From the NCBI RefSeq assembly GCF_042662225.1, contig NZ_JBHSYQ010000006.1:293942-357941 (forward strand): a stretch of DNA of 64,000 nucleotides, given 5' to 3'. This stretch comes from Nibribacter roseus (GTDB taxonomy: Bacteria > Bacteroidota > Bacteroidia > Cytophagales > Hymenobacteraceae). Shown here piece after piece: positions 25,917 through 33,506 of the stretch. Made by a program: the position numbers and the translations under genes. Positions within the stretch are counted from its first letter, which is position 1. Each line of letters starts with the position of its first letter. Under the pieces are notes generated by a model. That model was not told the origin of the DNA. It worked only from the letters and a program-made list of their open reading frames with translations, and did not search any database.

Positions 25917-27632
25917 ATGGCCAATTTGAATACAGAAAGTAAAAAGCAGCGCACGTATGACGCCATTGTCATAGGTTCAGGCATAAGTGGCGGTTGGGCA
26001 GCCAAGGAATTCACTGAGAAAGGCCTGAAAACCTTGGTGCTGGAACGTGGCCGCGATGTAAAGCACAACATAGATTACCCCACCACAAATAAAATGCCCT
26101 ATGAATTTGAGCATAGGGGAGAGGTGCCGCATGAAATACGGGAGAAAAACCCAGTGGTGAGCCGCTGCTACGCGTTCCGGGAAGATGCCATGCATTTTTT
26201 TGTGAAGGACGAGGAGCAGCCCTATGTGCAGGAAAAGCCATTTGACTGGATACGCGGCCAGCAGGTAGGCGGTAAGTCGTTGCTATGGGCTCGGCAAACC
26301 CAACGCTGGAGCGACTTCGACTTTGAAGGCCCTGCGCGAGATGGTTTTGCGGTAGACTGGCCTATCAGGTACAAAGATCTGGCACCGTGGTACAGCCACG
26401 TAGAAAAATTTGCCGGTATCTCCGGAAATACCGACGGTCTGCCTGAATTGCCAGACGGTGATTTTCTGCCAGCTTACCCGCTGAACAGCGTTGAGAATTA
26501 TTTCAGCCAGTCGCTCAGAAAGAACTATGGCAACCGGCATGTCATCAGTGCCCGCTGCGCGCACTTGTCAAAGCCTAACCAAATACATTTTGACCAGGGC
26601 CGGGCGCAGTGCCAGAACCGAACGCTTTGCCAGCGCGGCTGTCCGTTTGGGGGCTATTTCAGCAGCAATGCTTCTACACTGCCATGGGCTGAAAGAACTG
26701 GTAACCTGACGCTGCTGCCGCATTCGGTGGTGGAATCAGTGCTGTATGACGAGCAGGCCGGAAAAGCCACGGGCGTGCGGGTAATTAACGCCCAAACTAA
26801 AGAAGCAACAGAGTATTACGCGCCGGTTATTTTTGTAAACGCCTCGGCTTTCAACACAAACCAGATTCTGCTCAACTCCACCTCGTCCCGTTTCCCGAAT
26901 GGATTGGGCAATGACAATGGTTTGCTGGGCAAGTACGTGGCCTTCCATAACTACAGAGCCAGAATAAGGGCGGAATATGAGGGACTTCAGGAGTTCACCA
27001 CCGATGGCCGTAACCCTGCCGGCGGTGGCTATATCCCGCGCTTCCGGAACCTGCACCGCCAGGAAACAGACTTTTTGCGTGGCTACGCAGCAGGTTTCAA
27101 TGCCCAGCGGGGTTTGGTGGAAGATACTTCTGGTTTTGGTGTAGAATTGAAAAAACAGCTCCTAAACCCAAGGTTAGGCAACTGGGAAGTACAATCGCAC
27201 ATGATGGGCGAAACAATTCCGAAGGAAGAAAGTCAGTTGAGTTTGAGCAAAGACCAGAAAGACGCCTGGGGTATACCGCTTCTGAACATCTCCATTGGCT
27301 ATGATGACAATGACGAGAAGATGGTAGCCGATTACCTGACCCAGATGGAGGAAATGTTCACCAAGGCAGGCTTTACTAACATTCATAAATCAGATTCAAA
27401 GCAGGCCCCGGGGCTGGATATACACGAAATGGGTGGCGTACGCATGGGCAATGACCCTAAGACCTCGCTGCTGAACAAATACAACCAGCTGCACGCTTGC
27501 CCCAATGTGTACGTAACAGACGGCGCTTGCATGACCTCCACCTCCACTCAAAACCCATCGCTCACGTACATGGCTTTAACGGCCCGTGCGGTAGACCATG
27601 CGGTAGGGGAGCTGAAGAAGCAGAATATCTAG
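25917..27632 (+). CDS. GMC-family FAD oxidoreductase
   Basis: 571 residues. FAD site AIVIGSGISGGWAAKE at 16-31, LERGRD, and the GMC signature GGKSLLWARQ near 118-127. CQNRTLCQRGCPFGGY carries a Cys cluster as in gluconate/sorbosone-type dehydrogenases. The C-terminal VYVTDGACMTSTSTQNPSL holds the conserved Asn near the active site. It oxidises an alcohol or sugar at FAD; substrate unknown. No signal of its own, so export by the Tat leader of the upstream subunit is likely. A family A palindrome lies 5 bases after. Confidence 0.93.
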   Translation: MANLNTESKKQRTYDAIVIGSGISGGWAAKEFTEKGLKTLVLERGRDVKHNIDYPTTNKMPYEFEHRGEVPHEIREKNPVVSRCYAFREDAMHFFVKDEEQPYVQEKPFDWIRGQQVGGKSLLWARQTQRWSDFDFEGPARDGFAVDWPIRYKDLAPWYSHVEKFAGISGNTDGLPELPDGDFLPAYPLNSVENYFSQSLRKNYGNRHVISARCAHLSKPNQIHFDQGRAQCQNRTLCQRGCPFGGYFSSNASTLPWAERTGNLTLLPHSVVESVLYDEQAGKATGVRVINAQTKEATEYYAPVIFVNASAFNTNQILLNSTSSRFPNGLGNDNGLLGKYVAFHNYRARIRAEYEGLQEFTTDGRNPAGGGYIPRFRNLHRQETDFLRGYAAGFNAQRGLVEDTSGFGVELKKQLLNPRLGNWEVQSHMMGETIPKEESQLSLSKDQKDAWGIPLLNISIGYDDNDEKMVADYLTQMEEMFTKAGFTNIHKSDSKQAPGLDIHEMGGVRMGNDPKTSLLNKYNQLHACPNVYVTDGACMTSTSTQNPSLTYMALTARAVDHAVGELKKQNI

Positions 27633-27636
27633 AAAA

Positions 27637-27695
27637 AAACCGGGTCCTGTTTTAGGCCTGCTTTCATGAAAACAGCCCCAAAACAGGATCAGGTT
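27637..27695. repeat. Family A palindrome, copy 11
   Basis: Long arms AAACC...TCCTGTTTTAGGCCTG and CAGCCCCAAAACAGGAT...GGTTT, 5 bases after the GMC gene, which converges on the next gene. Confidence 0.75.
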
Positions 27696-27738
27696 TATAA
27701 AGTGCTATAACTAAAACTTCAATGCCGAGGGCTCTGTC

Positions 27739-28149
27739 TTAAACAGACATTAGCCATTGTTCGGCTTGCTCTTCGCTTTTGAAGGTTCTTATCTCAAATT
27801 CGTCATCAATGCGCTGAATCAAAGATTCAACGGTGAGGGTGGCGAAAATACTGGCGGGTACTACGTAAGCCAAATAGCGCAGACCGGCTTTCCGCATAGC
27901 GGGTGCCCATTCATTTTCGGCCCATTCCAAGGCCATGTCCCATGAGCCTATGACATGCTCATTACTGTTCATGAGTTTGTTATAAGGCTTTTCTTTGATT
28001 AAGCTCAACATTTTGTAACCGCCGTCTTTCACGGTCTCTTCACTCTGCACTCCGTACCAATAGGCATACAGAATGGATTTGTCTTCTTTTCTGCCGGCTC
28101 TGAAAAAAACGTCACCAAAGACCTTTTTAAGTTCTATCTGCTCTTCCAT
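27739..28149 (-). CDS. Uncharacterised protein, tandem paralogue B (STAS-like?)
   Basis: 136 residues, soluble, no signal. It aligns with its upstream neighbour throughout: VIGSWDMALEWAENEWAP matches VVGSWDHSLDWVVNEWSV, and both end with a Glu-Glu-Ala...WL segment. The alternating strand/helix pattern and size resemble STAS/SpoIIAA-like proteins of Bacteroidota, but I do not recognise a described family. The two genes are 41 to 14 bases apart depending on start and are surely one operon. Probable role in small-domain signalling is inference. Confidence 0.75.
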   Translation of the reverse strand: MEEQIELKKVFGDVFFRAGRKEDKSILYAYWYGVQSEETVKDGGYKMLSLIKEKPYNKLMNSNEHVIGSWDMALEWAENEWAPAMRKAGLRYLAYVVPASIFATLTVESLIQRIDDEFEIRTFKSEEQAEQWLMSV

Positions 28150-28162
28150 TTTGTTGCCTTAC

Positions 28163-28591
28163 CTAAATTAAACTGGAACCATTATGAAGGGAATACTTTC
28201 TGAGCCAACGGCTTGCCTCTTCCAGATTATCAAAAACATTAATCTTGAAGGCTTTTACGTTAGAGTAGAAGTTCTCGGCCGAAGTCTGAGCAAAGGTCTC
28301 TGGGGCGGTCACCATGGCAAAGTGCCTCACTCCGGCAGCCGCGGCCTGCACGCTCCATTCGTTCACCACCCAGTCTAGAGAGTGGTCCCAACTACCTACT
28401 ACCTTGGTAGTGTCATTTAGTACGCAGCTAAACCCAGTGTCTTTAATGACTTTGGTGTAAGCCAAGGCGCCAGCCTTTATATTTTCTTCTGTTAAATACC
28501 CCGACCAGTCGACAAAAACCCAGCGGTTTTCATGATCCTCGGTAATCGTTAAAAAAACCTTGTCAAATATATTGCGAAGTTCTTGGGTCAT
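28163..28591 (-). CDS. Uncharacterised protein, tandem paralogue A (STAS-like?)
   Basis: 142 residues from ATG 28591. A GTG at 28633 extends the frame, but the ATG makes the N-terminus (MTQELRNIFDKVF) align with the paralogue downstream (ELKKVFGDVF). Contains NDTTKVVGSWDHSLDWVVNEW. No membrane segment. First gene of the two-gene operon. Function unknown. Confidence 0.75.
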   Translation of the reverse strand: MTQELRNIFDKVFLTITEDHENRWVFVDWSGYLTEENIKAGALAYTKVIKDTGFSCVLNDTTKVVGSWDHSLDWVVNEWSVQAAAAGVRHFAMVTAPETFAQTSAENFYSNVKAFKINVFDNLEEASRWLRKYSLHNGSSLI

Positions 28592-28963
28592 AGGTTGATG
28601 ATAAGCGGACGGTGCTGGTTGAACTTTTTCCACTGTAATGAAACATTTATCTTACAATGATTTTATAGAAGATGTATTTCAGGCTTCTGGCTAAATGCGG
28701 CCTATTTACCCAACACTTTACGAACAGGCAAGTAATGCCACATGCAGTCTTAAATCAAGTGCACCTACGCAATTCAGGAAGAAAGGATATGCAGTTACAT
28801 GAAAATAATCAATGATTTAGAAATGGCTTGTGGAGCTGATTTGATTATTGGTCAACTTGTACGCTGATAGGAGCATAGGTGACATATGTGTAAGCTTCTG
28901 TTTTAGAGCCGTTTTAAGAAAAACAGCTTTAAAACAGAAGCTTAATTTGCTTTGAAAGGGTAC
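28592..28963. other. Gap between tyrS and tandem paralogues
   Basis: About 370 bases, mostly AT-rich without a gene; it contains the family A palindrome after tyrS and presumably the promoter of the paralogue operon. Confidence 0.45.
28891..28944. repeat. Family A palindrome, copy 12
   Basis: Nearly perfect: TAAGCTTCTGTTTTAGAGC and GCTTTAAAACAGAAGCTTA, 20 bases past the tyrS stop on the minus strand. Confidence 0.8.
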
Positions 28964-30187
28964 TTAGGAAAGAACCTCAAAAAAGCCCCTTTTTCCAATA
29001 CGTACTTTTACTGGGAAGCTGCTGGGTTCTAAGCTACTTTGGGCATAGGTTACTTTTAGGCCATTCACTGTCACGCTACCGGCTTCTATTAACTTTTTCA
29101 GGTTAGACCGGCTTTCTTCAGGTTTAAGGCCTTTGCACAGGTCAATCAGCCGCAGGTTTTCAGAAATGCCTAAACCAAGGGTGACCAAAGAAACAGTAAT
29201 GAATTCTTTCTCATCAAAGCGCTTGTTCTGAAACTGGTTCTGGAAAAAGTCTTGAGCCTGCTGCGCCTCATCTGTGCTGTGGTATTGGGTAACTACGTTC
29301 AACCCTACCAGTTTCTTTATGTTCATCGGGTTTTCGCCCTGTTGCAGTCTGTCTAACAGTTCCTGCTTTTCAGACTTGCTGAAGTCAGTAGTGAGGTGCA
29401 GGTACTCAGGCAGCAGCGCGTCTGGAATTGACATAATTTTACCGAACATTTCGTTGGGATGGTCAGTGAGACCTACAATGTTGCCTTCAGACTTGCTCAT
29501 TTTGGCAGATCCATCTATTCCCCTGAGCAAGGGCATGCATACTACTGCTTGCCCGGTGCTGCCAGCGCTTTCCTGCATTTGGCGGCCCATGGAGCAATTA
29601 AACAATTGATCGGTTCCGCCCATTTCAATGTCTGCGTGTATAACTGAAGAGTCAAAACCCTGCAGCAGCGGGTACACCAGTTCATGCAGAGAAATGGGCA
29701 GACCGCTGGTAAAGCGGTTGTTGAAATCAGTGCGCTGCATGATCTGGGCTAAGGTCACCTGAGACAGCAGCGAAATAGCCGCAGTCATGTCCATGGCGCC
29801 CAACCATTCTGAGTTGTACCTGATCACGCATTTGCTTACGTCCAGAATTTTGGAGAGCTGGTTCACGTACGTCTGCGCGTTTACCTTTACTTGCTCCGAA
29901 CTCAGCGGCGGCCTCGATTTATTTTTGCCGGTAGGGTCACCAATGCGGGCCGTGAAATCACCAATAATAATGACAATGGTGTGTCCCAGCTCCTGAAACT
30001 GCCGGAGTTTCTTGAGTACCACCGCGTGGCCCAGGTGCAGGTCTGGGGCGGTGGGGTCAAAGCCCAGCTTGATGATCAGCTTCCGGTTTTCTTTTTCAGC
30101 CAGAGCCAGTTTTTCCTCTAAGGCGTTGTCTGGTAGAAAAATCTCTACGTTTTCTTTTAGAAGTTGTACTTGTGCGGTTGCGTCCAT
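28964..30187 (-). CDS. tyrS: Tyrosyl-tRNA synthetase
   Basis: 407 residues from ATG 30187. Charges tRNA-Tyr with tyrosine in the cytoplasm. The class I HIGH motif appears as HLGH (PDLHLGHAVV near 50-59) and KMSKS as AKMSKSEGN near 232-240; the C-terminal ~65 residues form an S4 RNA-binding domain (SRSNLKKLIEAGSVTVNG). The DPTAPDLHLGH form indicates the TyrZ-type enzyme. A 90-base leader contains a hairpin and a Tyr-rich leader peptide (30243-30395) that look like transcription attenuation. Monocistronic. Confidence 0.96.
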   Translation of the reverse strand: MDATAQVQLLKENVEIFLPDNALEEKLALAEKENRKLIIKLGFDPTAPDLHLGHAVVLKKLRQFQELGHTIVIIIGDFTARIGDPTGKNKSRPPLSSEQVKVNAQTYVNQLSKILDVSKCVIRYNSEWLGAMDMTAAISLLSQVTLAQIMQRTDFNNRFTSGLPISLHELVYPLLQGFDSSVIHADIEMGGTDQLFNCSMGRQMQESAGSTGQAVVCMPLLRGIDGSAKMSKSEGNIVGLTDHPNEMFGKIMSIPDALLPEYLHLTTDFSKSEKQELLDRLQQGENPMNIKKLVGLNVVTQYHSTDEAQQAQDFFQNQFQNKRFDEKEFITVSLVTLGLGISENLRLIDLCKGLKPEESRSNLKKLIEAGSVTVNGLKVTYAQSSLEPSSFPVKVRIGKRGFFEVLS

Positions 30188-30242
30188 TTTGTAAAAGTGA
30201 TTTTGAGAAAAAATGTAGTTGGAGGCGCAAGACACGGCTGGG

Positions 30243-30282
30243 CAAAAAGCAAGAAAGCCCAGGTCCGTGAACCTGGGCTTCT
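30243..30282 (-). terminator. Attenuator hairpin upstream of tyrS
   Basis: On the minus strand AGAAGCCCAGGT (30282-30271) pairs with ACCTGGGCTTTCT (30264-30252), followed by TGCTTTTTG (T5 at 30248-30244). It ends 55 bases before the tyrS ATG. Its 5' arm CCCAGGTT can instead pair with AGCCTGGG inside the leader-peptide frame (30330-30323). Confidence 0.75.
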
Positions 30283-30308
30283 GTATTGAAAGGTGTTATT
30301 ATTTCAAA

Positions 30309-30395
30309 TCAGGCATAGTTTTCCCAGGCTACGGCTATTTTGCAATAGGTAGAGTAGGCTGAGTACTTATAAAACGTAAGCTGGTGTAGCGTCAT
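30309..30395 (-). CDS. Tyrosine-rich leader peptide of tyrS
   Basis: A 28-codon frame from ATG 30395 to TGA 30309, with Tyr at codons 9, 11, 14, 17 and 27 (FYKYSAYSTYCK spans 8-19). Five Tyr in 28 residues, directly before an intrinsic terminator hairpin and the tyrosyl-tRNA synthetase gene, is the arrangement of a transcription-attenuation leader. Ribosome stalling at codons 9-17 would leave AGCCTGGG at codons 22-25 free to pair with the terminator's 5' arm and so keep tyrS on; full translation would cover it and let the terminator form. Translation is not proven. Confidence 0.65.
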   Translation of the reverse strand: MTLHQLTFYKYSAYSTYCKIAVAWENYA

Positions 30396-30416
30396 TTTGA
30401 ATGCCGAAATATTTTG

Positions 30417-30447
30417 CAAAGGAAGCGGGTTTAGTGAAGAAATGCAA
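30417..30447 (-). promoter_or_regulatory. Promoter of tyrS leader
   Basis: On the minus strand TTG at 30447-30445 and TTCCTTTG at 30424-30417 with 20 bases between, close to the Bacteroidota consensus TTG-N19..21-TAnnTTTG. The expected start near 30411 leaves about 15 bases before the leader-peptide ATG. Confidence 0.5.
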
Positions 30448-30452
30448 GTTTC

Positions 30453-30490
30453 TGTTTTCGGCCTGTTTTCTGAAAAGGAAGCTAAAAACA
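30453..30490. repeat. Family A palindrome, copy 13
   Basis: TGTTTTCGGCCTGTTTT and AAAAGGAAGCTAAAAACA, just upstream of the tyrS promoter, in a divergent gap. Confidence 0.65.
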
Positions 30491-30823
30491 ACAATGCTGC
30501 GCCGAAGCCGCATGCTTCAGCTTTTATTTTTTTGAGCTAATAACATTTGTTGAAATGACCAAGGCGTAGGATAAGTGTTCGTTTGATTATTTGGTTCAAA
30601 CAAAAAACCAAATATTACGTTAGCGCCAAAACCAGTAGTGTAGCGTTGTATATAGTTGTCTATTAATAAAGAAAATTTTAGCCAGTTCAGCAGGTGTTCT
30701 TCTTATAGTAGCTGGGTATTTCAGTGCCGCATGAAAATAATTCAAGAATAACCTCCGTACTAGTTAAGTTTATTCTAACTTTACTCAATCAGCTACAGTG
30801 AGTGTTAAATAAAAAGTAATTCA
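30491..30823. other. Divergent gap before PAS gene
   Basis: AT-rich. Contains one clear palindrome (30588-30614). No gene. Confidence 0.4.
30588..30614. promoter_or_regulatory. TATTTGGTT inverted repeat
   Basis: TATTTGGTT at 30588-30596 and AACCAAATA at 30606-30614, perfect 9-bp arms with a 9-base spacer, about 210 bases before the PAS gene. A possible operator or hairpin; no regulator can be assigned. Confidence 0.35.
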
Positions 30824-32134
30824 ATGGATCAAGCCTTCGCTCAAGAGAATACAAATCTAAAAGAGGTAGAAAAAGCTCTTGAAAATCAGCTTAAGATAAC
30901 AAACACCATTACTGATAACGCAACGGTAGCCCTTTTCATGATGAATGATAAAGGGTTTTGCACTTTTATGAACCCCGCCGCTGAGAAAATGACAGGGTTT
31001 TCACTAGCTGAAGTGCAGGATAAACCGTTGCATTACTTCATACACCACCATCACCCAGACGGTAGCCCTTACCCTATGGAAGATTGCCCCATTGACAGGG
31101 CGTTACCTACCAACAACAATGTGCGGGCTCATAAAGATATGTTCATCCGGAAGGACGGAACGTTTTTTCCAGTGAGTTGTGCCGCCAGCCCCATATTTGA
31201 AAACGGTGTGCCGGTGTCTACAGTTATTGAGGTAAAAGACCTGACCGAAGAAGTCGCCTCAGAAAAAGCACTGCGTGAAAGCGAGGAGAAGTTCAGGTTT
31301 ATGGCCGAGTCTCTGCCGCAGATGTTCTGGACCACCCGGCCAGACGGTTACTGTGACTATTACAACCAGAAGTGGGTAGAGTATTCTGGGCTTTCTATGG
31401 AGGAACTCTACGGGTATGGCTGGATTGAGATAGTGCACCCCGATGATAGAGAAAAAGCAAGTGCCGCCTGGCGCAAAGCAGTAGAATCTAAAACAGATTA
31501 CCAGGTAGAGTACCGCGTACGCCGCGCAGACGGCAAGTACAGATGGCATTTAACCAAAGGCCTTCCTCGTTTGAATGAGAAAGGCGAGGTAATTATGTGG
31601 GTGGGAAGCACCACTGACTATCATGAACAGAAGTCATTGGTAGAAGAGTTAGTTTCAACCAATGAAGAACTGGCGGCCTCTTTTGACCGTGAGGTAGCAG
31701 CTTCATTACAAGTAGAGACCCAACGGCAGATGTTGCATGACCTGTTTATGGAGGCGCCCGCGCTTATTGCCATACAGCGGGGCCCAGAGCATGTGTATGA
31801 ACTAGTGAACCCCAATTACCAGAAATTAGCCCCCGGCCGTGAGTTCTTAGGCAAAACGGTAGAAGAAGCATGGCCTGAGCTGAAAGCGCAGGGCTTCTTT
31901 GATTTGCTAGACAACGTGTACAAAACCGGTGAGCCATTTATTGGAAAAGAGCTTTTGGCTAAGATTGACAGACACGGCACCGGCGAGATGATTGACACCT
32001 ACTATAATTTTGTATACCAGGCTTTTAAAGAAGATGGAAAAATAGTAGGCATTGTTACCTTTGCCTTTGAAGTAACCGACCTTGTAGAAGCCAAGCAAAA
32101 GCTACAAGAAAATAAAGAAAATTCTTCAAAGTAA
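30824..32134 (+). CDS. Three-PAS-domain sensor protein without output domain
   Basis: 436 residues, soluble. PAS 1 about 30-145 (MNPAAEKMTGFSLAEVQ), PAS 2 about 155-265 (YYNQKWVEYSGLSMEELYGYGW, a PAS-fold-3 with VHPDD), a coiled linker near 270-305, PAS 3 about 305-425 (YELVNPNYQKLAPGREFLGK). It stops directly after the third PAS, where related proteins usually continue into HisKA and ATPase domains; no kinase motif is present and the intergenic DNA after it shows no remnant. It may be a stand-alone ligand sensor or a truncated kinase. The CZB-like gene starts 45 bases later and may work with it. Confidence 0.85.
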   Translation: MDQAFAQENTNLKEVEKALENQLKITNTITDNATVALFMMNDKGFCTFMNPAAEKMTGFSLAEVQDKPLHYFIHHHHPDGSPYPMEDCPIDRALPTNNNVRAHKDMFIRKDGTFFPVSCAASPIFENGVPVSTVIEVKDLTEEVASEKALRESEEKFRFMAESLPQMFWTTRPDGYCDYYNQKWVEYSGLSMEELYGYGWIEIVHPDDREKASAAWRKAVESKTDYQVEYRVRRADGKYRWHLTKGLPRLNEKGEVIMWVGSTTDYHEQKSLVEELVSTNEELAASFDREVAASLQVETQRQMLHDLFMEAPALIAIQRGPEHVYELVNPNYQKLAPGREFLGKTVEEAWPELKAQGFFDLLDNVYKTGEPFIGKELLAKIDRHGTGEMIDTYYNFVYQAFKEDGKIVGIVTFAFEVTDLVEAKQKLQENKENSSK

Positions 32135-32178
32135 ACCAGTTCACCAGTATTTGTGTTGCCTATACACAACCCCCATTT

Positions 32179-32547
32179 ATGCTATATACCCAGGTGAACC
32201 TTGAGCAATTTGACATTCAGCAGGCCCGAATAAAATTTATTTTATTCAAGTCAAAGCTGCGGGCTATTCTGTACGGCGGGGATTTAGACGATGCTGTTCT
32301 TTCTCCCCGTGAAAATGCCTTTGGTAAATGGTTGTACAGTGAAGCTCTGCAAAAATTAAGTAACAATGCTGAGGTAAGAGAACTGGAAAAGCTTAACATG
32401 GCCTTTACAAGAAAGGCCAGCGAACTGATCAGTTTGTACCGAAAAGGTAAAATTGAAGAAGCGCGTACTGGACTAAGAGAGATAGAAGAGTATGAAGAAG
32501 ACTTGCTACGTTTATTGTCTCTTCTGCAGCGTAATACAGCCGCTTAA
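32179..32547 (+). CDS. CZB-like helical protein lacking zinc ligands
   Basis: 122 residues, all helical. DIQQARIKFILFKSKLRAIL, then ENAFGKWLYSEALQKL, then ELEKLNMAF, follow the layout of chemoreceptor zinc-binding (CZB) domains, which are often fused to PAS proteins. The usual ligands (His in the first helix, Cys before FGKW, two His in the third helix) appear replaced by Phe, Asn/Ala, Asn and Phe. If the alignment is right the domain has lost zinc binding. Likely co-transcribed with the PAS protein. Followed by a strong terminator. Confidence 0.65.
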   Translation: MLYTQVNLEQFDIQQARIKFILFKSKLRAILYGGDLDDAVLSPRENAFGKWLYSEALQKLSNNAEVRELEKLNMAFTRKASELISLYRKGKIEEARTGLREIEEYEEDLLRLLSLLQRNTAA

Positions 32548-32553
32548 GTACTA

Positions 32554-32610
32554 AACACCATATAAACAAAAAGGTGGGCAAACGCCCACCTTTTCTGTTT
32601 ATATGGTGTT
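32554..32610. terminator. Strong bidirectional hairpin terminator
   Basis: AACACCATATAAAC, AAAAGGTGGGC and their complements form a ~26-bp stem with loop AAAC; TTTT follows the inner stem. 7 bases after the CZB-like stop. Confidence 0.8.
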
Positions 32611-32650
32611 CCAGATTACAATAATTTTACCAGAAAGCGAGATAGTAATT

Positions 32651-32686
32651 GTTTTGGCCTTGGTTTCAGAAAAACAGGCTAAAAAC
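32651..32686. repeat. Family A palindrome, copy 14
   Basis: GTTTTGGCCTTGGTTT and AAAAACAGGCTAAAAAC, 5 bases past the stop of the minus-strand membrane gene. Confidence 0.7.
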
Positions 32687-32690
32687 CCAT

Positions 32691-33368
32691 TTAACCACGC
32701 CAATACTCCACCAGCAGAAAAATGGCGTAAATCCAGCTATTGTAGAGTACGGTGTAGAGTAGTCCGTAGCCAATGCTGGAAAAGAATTTACCTTTGGTTT
32801 GGTGGCTGTGCCGAAACACCAGGCGCAGTGCTCTGAAGAAGATCCAGTACAGCATGGCTATAAAAGCGAATATTGCCACCAGCAACACTTCACCAAACAA
32901 GAACAGCACCACGCTCAGCACCACGGCTGCCGCTACCCAGGCTAACACACCTACAATAACCGCTACAAAACCCTCTCCGTCTCCAAAGTCTCCAAAGTCA
33001 AAGCTGCTCCCACCACCACCAGAGTCTGTAGAGCTGCTCTTGGAGAAGGAGGGTAATAATCCAGACACATCTATTAGGTTGCTGCTGCTTTGCCCACTGT
33101 TCTTATTCTTTCGCCTGAACGGAATTTTGTCTGTGACTCTGCCCAAGGTATCTCTGAGCTTCACGCCCCGGTATAGACCAGAACACACAAAGGCAAAGAA
33201 TACAACTGAAAGCAGCGTAGTGGAAAGCAGCGAGTTCTGGAAAAATGTATGGTGCCGACCAAGCCCGAATAGGTAAACTCCTAAAACGGTCATTCCTAGC
33301 ACCAGTAAAGTGAGAGTGAAAACGGTGGTGGAGTTGAGGAGGGGGCGGGAGGACAGCTTTATTAACAT
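32691..33368 (-). CDS. Membrane protein of unknown function
   Basis: 225 residues. Two hydrophobic segments at the N-terminus (about 15-37 and 46-67), then a cytosolic or periplasmic linker rich in Ser, Gly and Asp (SSSTDSGGGGSSFDFGDFGDG, about 110-132), then three further segments (about 135-200). No family recognised. Monocistronic; it converges on the CZB-like gene. Confidence 0.75.
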   Translation of the reverse strand: MLIKLSSRPLLNSTTVFTLTLLVLGMTVLGVYLFGLGRHHTFFQNSLLSTTLLSVVFFAFVCSGLYRGVKLRDTLGRVTDKIPFRRKNKNSGQSSSNLIDVSGLLPSFSKSSSTDSGGGGSSFDFGDFGDGEGFVAVIVGVLAWVAAAVVLSVVLFLFGEVLLVAIFAFIAMLYWIFFRALRLVFRHSHQTKGKFFSSIGYGLLYTVLYNSWIYAIFLLVEYWRG

Positions 33369-33506
33369 CTTGTATTTTAGGTCAATAGTGATTTGTGATT
33401 AGTGATCAATTAGCAAGTATAAATCTCATATTTCTTAGGATATTCAAAAATAAATATTTACCTTTTTTTATATAGATAAATTTTTATTAACCTAAACAAT
33501 ACAACT

